The notes below the pieces were generated by a model, which had not been told where the DNA came from, searched no databases, and was given only the letters and a program-made list of their open reading frames with translations. From Parapedobacter tibetensis (lineage in GTDB: Bacteria; Bacteroidota; Bacteroidia; Sphingobacteriales; Sphingobacteriaceae), in the NCBI RefSeq assembly GCF_024704835.1, contig NZ_JAMXBE010000022.1, positions 1-50,528 on the forward strand: DNA of 50,528 nucleotides, in the 5' to 3' direction. The position numbers and the translations under genes were made by a program. Below, one piece after another: positions 1-6,778 of this stretch. How positions within the stretch are numbered: the first letter of the stretch is position 1; the number at the start of each line of letters is the position of its first letter.

Positions 1-2
1 TC

Positions 3-296
3 GGAGCTGCTTCGCGGTCAGCTCGCACTGCCCATCGCCTGCCTCACAATGACGTTCAGGTGGGCGACATCTTCGGCATCTACTACAGCAACCTCCGGCG
101 CATTGGCCATGTGGGTTTCGTGGATGCATGGGACAGCACCTGGTGCATCACCGTAGAAGGCAACACCGGGCCGGACGGCGCCGTGGATGAAAATGGCGAC
201 CCATCCAATCCCATCCGTGCAGGCCCTTCCACGGAAGGTGTATACAGGAAGCGACGGCCGGTCAGGACGATCCATGCCGTGGCACGGTGGCAATAG
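3..296 (+). CDS. CHAP-like cell-wall amidase/peptidase family protein, C-terminal part (5' end outside window)
   Basis: The reading frame is open from the window edge to a stop at 296, so only about 97 C-terminal residues are visible. The readable motifs are VGDIFGIYYSN, RIGHVGFVDAW and WCITVEGNTG, ending in GVYRKRRPVRTI. This pattern is typical of the C-terminal half of Bacteroidetes CHAP-like (NlpC/P60-related) proteins, where the GHVGFV histidine and the EGNT segment belong to the papain-like fold. The catalytic cysteine would lie upstream of the window. The role, peptidoglycan cleavage or a phage-derived lysin, is inferred from motif style only. It is followed by a fibronectin-like gene and a small lipoprotein gene on the same strand. 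Confidence 0.6.
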   Translation, partial: GAASRSARTAHRLPHNDVQVGDIFGIYYSNLRRIGHVGFVDAWDSTWCITVEGNTGPDGAVDENGDPSNPIRAGPSTEGVYRKRRPVRTIHAVARWQ

Positions 297-467
297 CCAC
301 ACATCCGCAGATTCGCCGATTCGCAAATGCGCCAATATGCAAAAAGCGAATAAACGAATAAGCAAATCAGCGAATAAACAAAACCCGACACAGGAGGGTT
401 CATTGATACCTTTAAAAACAAACAGGGAATCAATAATAAACGAATAAACAAATAAATAAAAAAGAAA
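297..467 (+). repeat. A-rich low-complexity leader with GAATAAAC-like repeats
   Basis: The gap before the next gene holds several imperfect copies of a cGAATAAac word, near 346-380 and again near 438-450. It ends in an A-rich stretch directly before the ATG at 468. It may be a slippage-prone upstream region or translation leader. No clear promoter box was found. Confidence 0.4.
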
Positions 468-1109
468 ATGAGAACACCAAAATTAGTAACGAACTATAAA
501 CACCTTAGCGACACTGAGCTCGCTTCTTTGGCCACACGCAGCACCGACGCATTGCGCACGAACACGAATTTCCCGGATATGGATCCTACTTTTGCCGAGT
601 ACGAACCGGTGGCAATGGATTACATCGCCAAACAGGGTATCACGGCCACAGGCCGCAGCAGTACCCAGCAGGCTAGGGAAAAGGATGAAGCCCGCGAAGA
701 ATTGATTGTGATGATGCGGCGGGTAACCTCCTACATCAACAATTTCACGAGCATAAGCTCCATCCAATTGGGTTCGGGTTTCGAACCCGTGGCTGATCCG
801 AAAGGCTTGCAGGCGCCGAGGAGCTCCACATGGGCCCGCCTGCTCGATTCCACCCGCCCGGGTGAAATTTTACTACAGTTCGAAGCGATCAGGGAAGCTT
901 ACCAGTACGAGCTGGCCTTCGCTTCCGGACTGGATGGATCGGGGCAGCCGGTGTGGCAGGAACTGGAGCCGGTTTCCCGCGCATTGGGCAATTTCTATTC
1001 GCCCGTGCAGGACGGCGTGACCTACTACTTCCGTGTGCGCTCGCGCAACAAGCGTGGCGTGAGTGCCTGGAGCCCGGTGGCTTCGCTCCGCGCCCGTGTC
1101 AATGCATAA
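468..1109 (+). CDS. Fibronectin type III-like domain protein
   Basis: The product is 213 residues with no signal peptide. Residues 1-100 are polar and probably helical. From about residue 105 there is a linker (PKGLQAPRSSTW) and then a beta-rich fibronectin-III-like domain at about 120-213. Recognisable elements are the strand YQYELAFASG, the segment GVTYYFRVRSRNKRGVSAWSP and the terminal SLRARV. The YxFRVRxxNxxGxSxWS pattern is a classical Fn3 F/G-strand signature. The specific role is unknown. A strong hairpin terminator follows directly, so transcription from this pair of genes probably ends here. Its neighbour upstream is the CHAP-like gene, and similar pairs occur in Bacteroidetes accessory regions (inference). 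Confidence 0.65.
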   Translation: MRTPKLVTNYKHLSDTELASLATRSTDALRTNTNFPDMDPTFAEYEPVAMDYIAKQGITATGRSSTQQAREKDEAREELIVMMRRVTSYINNFTSISSIQLGSGFEPVADPKGLQAPRSSTWARLLDSTRPGEILLQFEAIREAYQYELAFASGLDGSGQPVWQELEPVSRALGNFYSPVQDGVTYYFRVRSRNKRGVSAWSPVASLRARVNA

Positions 1110-1126
1110 ACAATTGCATTGCCTAC

Positions 1127-1159
1127 GCCGGGGGACAGTAAGTTCCCCGGCATTTTTTT
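1127..1159 (+). terminator. Rho-independent terminator
   Basis: A perfect 7-bp GCCGGGG/CCCCGGC stem (1127-1133 with 1145-1151) has an 11-nt loop and is followed by A and seven T residues. It starts 17 bp after the Fn3 gene stop. Confidence 0.85.
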
Positions 1160-1181
1160 ACCATGTTTTATCCCACAACCC

Positions 1182-1664
1182 ATGAAAACGATATACCTGA
1201 TTACTGCCGTATCCCTGGCCACGGCGTGCGGGGTGAAGCGTCAGCAACACACCACGAGCAACCGTACCACATCAGCAGCGCTTTCGCATGAGCGGCACTT
1301 GGTTGCCAGCCACCGTGATAGACTGAACGAGGTCACTACCAAGAAACTCCACCACAGCCGTGAGTTGGTGGCCATTTCTCCAGTGGGGAATTTCTCCTAC
1401 CACCCCGATTCCGGTTTCTCCGGAACGGCTTCACAAGTCGTGGTTTACCGCGATGAAGCACGGGAGACCGATAGCCTGCACCGCACACAGGGGCATGATT
1501 CCCAGTATACCGACGGCCAAACGGTGGTTACAAGTGCTGAAGAAACAGGAAGCAGCAGTGAAGCCAGCACTTCGCAATACATATCGCGCTTCCCCGGTTG
1601 GCTAGCGATCGCCGCACTGCTCCTCGGCTTGTCCCTACTCTACTGGTTTATCCGTCACCGGTAA
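1182..1664 (+). CDS. Small lipoprotein-like protein with C-terminal membrane anchor
   Basis: I chose the ATG at 1182 because it starts a lipoprotein-like signal (MKTIYLITAVSLATACGVK). An upstream in-frame start at 1119 would run through the terminator. The 160-residue product has a possible lipidated Cys16, then a long polar, Ser/Thr/His-rich middle. A hydrophobic helix at about residues 138-157 (WLAIAALLLGLSLLYWFI) ends in a basic RHR tail. No family is recognised. Having both a lipobox and a C-terminal helix is unusual, and the N-terminus could instead be an ordinary cleaved signal. The gene ends just before the 63-bp repeat array. Confidence 0.55.
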   Translation: MKTIYLITAVSLATACGVKRQQHTTSNRTTSAALSHERHLVASHRDRLNEVTTKKLHHSRELVAISPVGNFSYHPDSGFSGTASQVVVYRDEARETDSLHRTQGHDSQYTDGQTVVTSAEETGSSSEASTSQYISRFPGWLAIAALLLGLSLLYWFIRHR

Positions 1665-1674
1665 AACCCCCCAA

Positions 1675-2263
1675 TCCCCATACCGGTTTCCACGGCCACC
1701 GTATCGGATCCATTGCACACCGTATGGTGGCTATTAGCCCCCAACCGGTGACAAATAGTCCCGGTATGGGATTCACCGCAAACCGTATAGTAACCATTAA
1801 CCCCCTAAACGGTGGCCATTAAGTCCTAAGCGATGGCCAATAGCCCCGCTATCGGGTTCGCCGCTAACCATATAGTGGCCATTGGCCCCTGAACGGTGGC
1901 CAACCGACCCCGTATGGTTTTCACTTAAAACCGTACGGACACCATTGAATCCTAAACGATGATGCATAGACCCGGCACTGGGTTCATTACAAATCATAGG
2001 GCCTCCATTGGACCCTAAACGGTGTCTGATACCCCCGGTATCGGGTTTATTGCATCCAATATGGTGGCTATTGGGCCCTAAACGGTATCCAATGGACCTT
2101 GCTATTGGGTTCATTGCAAACCATATGGTTTCCATCAGTCCCGACCACGTGTTGAATAGACCCGGTATGGGGTTCATTACATCCGGTATGGTTTCTATTA
2201 GACCCTAAAAGGTGTCCAACGGCCCCTGTATCGTGTTCGTGAGCGACGGTGTGGTGGCTAGGG
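1675..2263. repeat. 63-bp degenerate tandem repeat array (nine units plus one internally deleted unit)
   Basis: Unit boundaries fall at 1675, 1738, 1801 (a 22-bp shortened unit), 1823, 1886, 1949, 2012, 2075, 2138 and 2201. Every full unit is 63 bp. A unit opens with CCTAAACGGTG, continues with an imperfect CCCGGTATcGGGTTCATTG, then CAAACCATATGGT, and closes in CCATTGG or CTATTGG. The unit at 2201-2263 is the most diverged. ATTGG at the end of one unit and CCAAT in the next can pair across several junctions, and CCATATGG is palindromic. The array fills the convergent gap between the lipoprotein stop (1664) and the gntR stop (2285). Because 63 is a multiple of three, some frames stay open as 21-residue repeats, but the 22-bp unit breaks frame. 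I therefore treat the array as non-coding. Confidence 0.85.
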
Positions 2264-2284
2264 TATTTAGAGACAACGTATGGC

Positions 2285-3034
2285 TTATCCCGTTGCGCTG
2301 CTGTGCTGCCGTCGGCTTTCAACGGTATACACAAAACTATCTGCCTTGTAATAACCGAGGTTATACTCCAGTGGACGGTCTGCTTGGTCAAATACGTAAC
2401 GCTTGCGGAAAAGCAGGGCTGCACCCACGTCGGTTTCGAGCTTTTCGGCGAGGGATTTATCGGCCAAAATCGCGCTAATTTCTTCTTTCGACAAATCGGC
2501 CACCGTGTTGAAATCGGATTCCAGGATATCATAAAGTGGGCGTTTGAAATCTTCGTCTCCCGTCAACCCGATACGTGGATGGAAATAGGATATGAAATAA
2601 ACGAATGGTCCTTCTGCTTGCCCACGTACCCGCTCCAGCTTCAGGATTTTCTGGTTGGGGTCTATCCCAAAAAAATCGGCCAACCCATCGTTTGGAACGA
2701 CCCACGAAACATGGAGTTCAAAATTCCTGACGGGGATTCCCCTAGCCGCCATTTCCTGGGAGAAACTCAGCCAATTATTGGATTTTGAACTGAACTTCTT
2801 GGTGACTACCTTGGTGCCGACCCCTTTTTTCCGGACCAATAATTCCTCATATACCAGTTTATTTATCGCTTGCCTTAACGTGGCCCTGGATATGGCCAAG
2901 CGCTTCGCCAAATCAATCTCGTTAGGCAAAAACTTGCCTGCTTGGTATTGCGGATCCGCAATCAACTGACGCAATAGCTTTTCTGCCTGCACATGCAGCG
3001 GTATCGGGCTTTTATGATTTATCTTGAAATGCAA
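2285..3034 (-). CDS. GntR-family transcriptional regulator (HutC/UTRA subfamily)
   Basis: The 249-residue protein starts with a winged-helix domain (about residues 5-75). It reads PLHVQAEKLLRQLI, then LPNEIDLAKRLAISRATLRQAI as the recognition helix-turn-helix, then VRKKGVGTKV as the wing. Residues about 95-235 form the UTRA effector domain, with KLERVRG, FVYFISYFHP and LEYNLGYYKADSF strands. The start is TTG at 3034, because no in-frame ATG lies near it. It is divergent from the mannan operon, and palindromic sites in the shared intergenic region suggest it is the local repressor. Its ligand would be a sugar or sugar phosphate released from mannan (inference). Confidence 0.9.
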   Translation of the reverse strand: MHFKINHKSPIPLHVQAEKLLRQLIADPQYQAGKFLPNEIDLAKRLAISRATLRQAINKLVYEELLVRKKGVGTKVVTKKFSSKSNNWLSFSQEMAARGIPVRNFELHVSWVVPNDGLADFFGIDPNQKILKLERVRGQAEGPFVYFISYFHPRIGLTGDEDFKRPLYDILESDFNTVADLSKEEISAILADKSLAEKLETDVGAALLFRKRYVFDQADRPLEYNLGYYKADSFVYTVESRRQHSSATG

Positions 3035-3077
3035 TATAATAATATAAGAAAAATGTGAGTGCTAATTTAGAAAAAAA

Positions 3078-3107
3078 TTTGGATTAATAAAAAAAGGTTT
3101 ATATTTG
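3078..3107 (+). promoter_or_regulatory. Bacteroidetes-type promoter of the mannan operon
   Basis: TTTG at 3078-3081 and TATATTTG at 3100-3107 match the -33 TTTG and -7 TAnnTTTG elements, with 18 bp between them (the usual spacing is 19-21). Transcription would start near 3113, giving a leader of more than 400 nt before the isomerase gene. Confidence 0.5.
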
Positions 3108-3109
3108 CA

Positions 3110-3119
3110 TATGTACATA
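3110..3119. promoter_or_regulatory. Candidate GntR operator 1
   Basis: TATGTACATA is a perfect 10-bp palindrome immediately downstream of the predicted -7 box. A bound dimer there would overlap the transcription start and block initiation. Assignment to the adjacent GntR protein is inferred from position and from the second similar site at 3193. Confidence 0.5.
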
Positions 3120-3192
3120 CATACTAACATAATAAACTAATATACTGTGCCACTAACAATATTATAGAATCGAAAGTCATAAAATACAATTG

Positions 3193-3208
3193 TATGTGTA
3201 TACATATA
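3193..3208. promoter_or_regulatory. Candidate GntR operator 2
   Basis: TATGTGTATACATATA is a 16-bp palindrome with one mismatched pair and a perfect TGTATACA core. It lies about 83 bp downstream of the first site and resembles it (TATGT...TACATA). Confidence 0.45.
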
Positions 3209-3218
3209 TACTATCTGA

Positions 3219-3520
3219 TTACCAATTATCAATCGCTATGATTATGAATGGTATACCGTTGACAACGAGCCCAAAGGTTCGGGAACCTTCTGGGGGAGCG
3301 CGGGCGTACTTTATGATGCCATCGTTTTGTTGGAAGAATTTGCAGCTACAAATCATTGAGACATCGTCCATACTAACCACATGGTATGCCAAGGGATTTC
3401 GCTTTTAAAAACTACCCAGCGTCTTCGCGGTCAACTCGCTCAACCCAACACAGTTTACCAATGACGAAAAAGTTTTAAATGCGGTTGCCCTGGGTATGTG
3501 GTATATAATCATGTTAAACA
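3219..3520 (+). pseudogene. Possible decayed coding remnants between operator region and isomerase gene
   Basis: No intact gene lies in the 504 bp from 3035 to 3538. Two short stretches read like real protein. At 3219-3359 a frame reads YDYEWYTVDNEPKGSGTFWG and SAGVLYDAIVLLEEFA before a stop. At about 3421-3520 another frame reads VFAVNSLNPTQFTNDEKV and LNAVALGMW. I do not recognise the family. Different frames and intervening stops suggest debris from an older gene that now forms the operon leader. Chance open frames remain possible. Confidence 0.25.
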
Positions 3521-3538
3521 AGTTAAATTTTTTAGTGA

Positions 3539-5371
3539 ATGGAATTAAAGGGAATCGGTGAGGTGCCGGAGACAATGACATCGGAGCAGACTTCAACGTT
3601 GCGTAAAACCAAGCAAGAAATCATGCCGGCCAAGATGCGGGCTACGAACCATGGTGGGTATGATATCTACCCCGTTCACCCACTGGGTGAGGGGAAGATC
3701 CACGATGGCTACAACACGCTGGCGCAATGGGTGGTCGAACAAAAAACGGTGGTCATTGATGGTTACGTAGGAAATTTCTGGGATCGTATAGCCGCCGACC
3801 TTAACGCCGAGTTGGAAAAGTTGGGAGCCAAAACGAATTGGTACGTCATGGACGATTTCCTAAAACCTGAATCAGAGATCGAACAACTGGTGAAACCCTT
3901 TTTGGGAAACGAAGATTCGGTATGGGGTACGAAAACCACACTCGAGCTCACCGATTTTTATCGACGGAATTCCCTGGCCGCGCTTGAACCTGATCCGGAT
4001 TACGCGGTCAACATCCTGATCGGCACGGGTGCCGCCCTGAGCGGATGGGATGCATCGGTGATTTATATCGACCTGCCCAAGAACGAGTTGCAGCATCGCA
4101 TGAATGCCAGCGCAATCACCAACCTGGGCAAATCGTCTTCCGAAAAACCGGCAGCGATGTACAAACGATTTTACTTCGTCGATTGGGTGGTCTGCAATAA
4201 GCATAAGGAATCGGTGTTGCACCGTGTGGATGTATGGGCGGATGGCCAAGGGATTGACTGGATCACGTGGGCGTATGCGCCAGCTATATTGAACGGCTTA
4301 AAAACGCTTTCCCAATCGGTGTTCAGGCCGCGTCCTTGGTTTACGCCGGGTTCTTGGGGCGGACAATGGATCAAGGAGCACATCCCCCAGATTAATCAGG
4401 AAGAACCCAACTACGCCTGGTCGTTCGAATTGATCGCACCTGAAAACGGCCTGGTTTTCGAAAGTAGCGGCACCTTGCTGGAGATCTCATTCGATTGCCT
4501 GATGGCAGTCGCCGGGGTGGAGGTTCTAGGTAAACACCATGGGCGTTTCGGTAGTGAATTTCCGATACGGTTTGATTTCCTCGACACGTTTGAGGGTGGC
4601 AATTTGTCCATCCAATGCCACCCGTCATTGCCTTACATCAGGGAAAACTTCGGCGAGGAAATCACCCAGGATGAGACCTACTATATCCTGGACTGCGCAC
4701 CGGATGCGAAAGTGTACCTGGGCTTTCAGGATGATATCGATCCTGTTGCGTTCAGGCAGGAGCTTGAGAACAGCTTGGAAAACAATACGGAGGTGGCCAT
4801 TGCCAACTATGTGCAGACCTTCCCGGCGGCAAAGCATGACTTATTTTTGATTCCGAACGGTACGGTGCATAGCTCCGGCAAAAACAACCTGGTGCTTGAG
4901 ATTAGTGCAACACCCTATATTTTCACGTTCAAGATGTATGACTGGCTGGGCAAGGACCTCAACGGTGACCCCCGCCCAATCAATATCGAACATGCCTTCA
5001 ATAACCTGCGGTTTGACCGGAAAGGGCAACGGGTGGCTGAGGAACATATCGCCAAGCCGTATGCCTTGGAACAAGGTGATGGCTGGAAAACCATCCACCT
5101 GCCCACACATGAGGCGCATTTTTATGACGTGCACCGGATCGAATTTGAAAACGAAGTGACCATCCACACCCAGCAGGTCTGCCACGTGCTGATGCTGGTG
5201 GAGGGCGCGGAAATCAGGGTACAGATAGGCGACCGAAAAACGGTGTTCCGGTATGCGGAAACCTTCGTGATCCCGGCAGCCGTATCAGCGTATACGTTGG
5301 TCAATATCGGTGGAGGGACCGCCAAGGTGATGAAAGCTTTTGTTAAAGACAATTATGGATACGCATCGTAA
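3539..5371 (+). CDS. manA: Class I mannose-6-phosphate isomerase with N-terminal kinase-like domain
   Basis: The 610-residue protein has two parts. Residues about 60-215 resemble a nucleoside-kinase-like fold (VVIDGYVGNFWDRIA, YVMDDFLKP, VIYIDLPKNELQHRMNA), but a Walker A GKS/T motif is missing. The C-terminal part from about residue 245 is a cupin-type phosphomannose isomerase. Its metal-site pattern is visible as QCHPSLPYIRENFGEE near residue 359 and IPNGTVHSSG near residue 440. The family interconverts mannose-6-phosphate and fructose-6-phosphate in the cytosol and typically uses zinc. As first gene of the operon it would channel mannose released by GH76/GH92 into glycolysis. A later Met (MTSEQT, about residue 13) is an alternative start. 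Its end overlaps the MFS gene by 17 bp. Confidence 0.85.
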   Translation: MELKGIGEVPETMTSEQTSTLRKTKQEIMPAKMRATNHGGYDIYPVHPLGEGKIHDGYNTLAQWVVEQKTVVIDGYVGNFWDRIAADLNAELEKLGAKTNWYVMDDFLKPESEIEQLVKPFLGNEDSVWGTKTTLELTDFYRRNSLAALEPDPDYAVNILIGTGAALSGWDASVIYIDLPKNELQHRMNASAITNLGKSSSEKPAAMYKRFYFVDWVVCNKHKESVLHRVDVWADGQGIDWITWAYAPAILNGLKTLSQSVFRPRPWFTPGSWGGQWIKEHIPQINQEEPNYAWSFELIAPENGLVFESSGTLLEISFDCLMAVAGVEVLGKHHGRFGSEFPIRFDFLDTFEGGNLSIQCHPSLPYIRENFGEEITQDETYYILDCAPDAKVYLGFQDDIDPVAFRQELENSLENNTEVAIANYVQTFPAAKHDLFLIPNGTVHSSGKNNLVLEISATPYIFTFKMYDWLGKDLNGDPRPINIEHAFNNLRFDRKGQRVAEEHIAKPYALEQGDGWKTIHLPTHEAHFYDVHRIEFENEVTIHTQQVCHVLMLVEGAEIRVQIGDRKTVFRYAETFVIPAAVSAYTLVNIGGGTAKVMKAFVKDNYGYAS

Positions 5372-6746
5372 ACTGCCAAAAATCCTATGGGTGGCCTGTG
5401 CCGTGGCGGCCCTGGGGGGCTTCTTGTTTGGGTTTGACATGGCGGTGGTGTCTGGGATACTACCACTGGTGACGAAGCAGTTCGCGCTTTCTGCGGTTCA
5501 GCAGGGCTGGTTTGTCTCCTCGGCGCTGGTGGGATGCATTGTAGGGGTGGCCGTTTCTGGTGAGCTCGGCGACCGGTACGGTCGCCGCCGGGTGTTGGTG
5601 TTGTCCGCCATCTTATTTCTGGTGTCTGCCCTGGGATGCGGGTTATTGCCTACCTTTTCGTCCATTATCGCGTCCCGTATTTTGGGCGGTGTGGGTGTGG
5701 GCATCGCGTCGAGCATGGTGCCGCTGTATATTTCCGAAATCGCTCCTGCCAGGATCAGGGGCCGGTTGGTCACGTATTACCAGCTCGCCGTGACGCTGGG
5801 CATCCTCGTGGCATACCTCAGCAATGCATTCTTGGTACAAACGGTATCCGGTGCCATAGCAAACACGTCCGGATGGCTTGGTGTATGGTTCCATGACGAA
5901 GTATGGCGGGGGATGTTTATCGTCGAAGCACTGCCTGCACTGGTGTTTTTGCTGGGATTATTGGGTATCCCCGAAAGTCCACGATGGATGCTGCAAAAAG
6001 GACAAACAGCTGCCGGGATGGCCCTGCTCAACCGGTTTGTGGGCGAAGTGGAAGCAACGGTGGACTCGGAAAGCAGGCGACAGTATGGGGGTGCGCACCG
6101 TTCGTCTTACCGCGAGTTGTTTTCGCCGCATTTGCGCAAACCGCTCCTGCTGGGTTTGCTTTTGCCGCTTTTTTCGCAGTTCTGCGGGATCAATGCAATC
6201 ATTTATTACGGACCAAGTATATTGAGCGCCACCGGCGTGAGCTTGTCAAGCTCGCTGCAAAGCCAGGTCATCTTTGGTGTCGCCAATTTTGTGTTTACGC
6301 TGATCGCGGTATGGAAAGTGGATAAACTAGGTAGGAGACCGCTGTACCTGATCGGGACATCGGCAGCAGCATTGAGCCTGGTGGTCGTGGGTGGCAGCCT
6401 GTATGCAGAAAATACACAAGGGGTGCTGCTGCTTGCGGCGGTCATCGTTTTTCTGGCGAGCTTCGCGTTTTCGATCGGGCCACTGAAGTTTGTCGTGGCT
6501 GCTGAGATTTTTCCCGCGCACATCCGGGGAAGGGCGATGGCGCTCAGTATCATGGTGATGTGGGTGGCCGACACGGTCATCGGGCAGCTGACGCCCATCC
6601 TGTTGGAGGGCATAGGGGTCGCGTTTACATTCTGGTTCTTCGCATTGTGGTGTGTCCTCGCCTTTGTGACCGTATACCGGTTGTTGCCGGAGACCAAAGG
6701 CAAGTCCCTGGAGGCCATCGAAAGCCAATGGCAGAGCCAGAAATAA
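5355..6746 (+). CDS. MFS sugar porter (monosaccharide:H+ symporter type)
   Basis: The protein is 463 residues with about twelve membrane segments. It carries the sugar-porter signatures GELGDRYGRRRVLVLSA (loop 2-3), PESPRWML (end of the first half), FCGINAIIYYGPSI (helix 7), DKLGRRPLY (loop 8-9) and the C-terminal PETKGKSLEAIE. I chose ATG 5355 (MDTHRKLPK) over an upstream TTG at 5340. It overlaps the isomerase stop, implying translational coupling. It likely brings mannose or another hexose from the periplasm across the inner membrane. No sugar kinase is encoded in the operon, so phosphorylation must come from elsewhere. Confidence 0.9.
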   Translation: MDTHRKLPKILWVACAVAALGGFLFGFDMAVVSGILPLVTKQFALSAVQQGWFVSSALVGCIVGVAVSGELGDRYGRRRVLVLSAILFLVSALGCGLLPTFSSIIASRILGGVGVGIASSMVPLYISEIAPARIRGRLVTYYQLAVTLGILVAYLSNAFLVQTVSGAIANTSGWLGVWFHDEVWRGMFIVEALPALVFLLGLLGIPESPRWMLQKGQTAAGMALLNRFVGEVEATVDSESRRQYGGAHRSSYRELFSPHLRKPLLLGLLLPLFSQFCGINAIIYYGPSILSATGVSLSSSLQSQVIFGVANFVFTLIAVWKVDKLGRRPLYLIGTSAAALSLVVVGGSLYAENTQGVLLLAAVIVFLASFAFSIGPLKFVVAAEIFPAHIRGRAMALSIMVMWVADTVIGQLTPILLEGIGVAFTFWFFALWCVLAFVTVYRLLPETKGKSLEAIESQWQSQK

Positions 6747-6778
6747 GAAGTTGAATATAACCAAATTTAAAACCAATT

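Noticed and set aside
10-54. Similarity between the window start (CTTCGCGGTCA...CAATGACG) and 3423-3466
   Set aside because: Only an 11-bp exact match and one 8-bp match agree, and the reading frames encode unrelated peptides. It is probably chance.
1797-2177. Minus-strand gene encoding 21-residue repeats
   Set aside because: The frame is open only because the unit length is a multiple of three. The 22-bp unit breaks frame, repeats are open in other frames on both strands, and there is no start signal or known family.
1675-2263. CRISPR array or integron attC array
   Set aside because: The 63-bp units follow one another without unique spacers or cassettes, no cas or integrase gene is near, and no attC core sites are seen.
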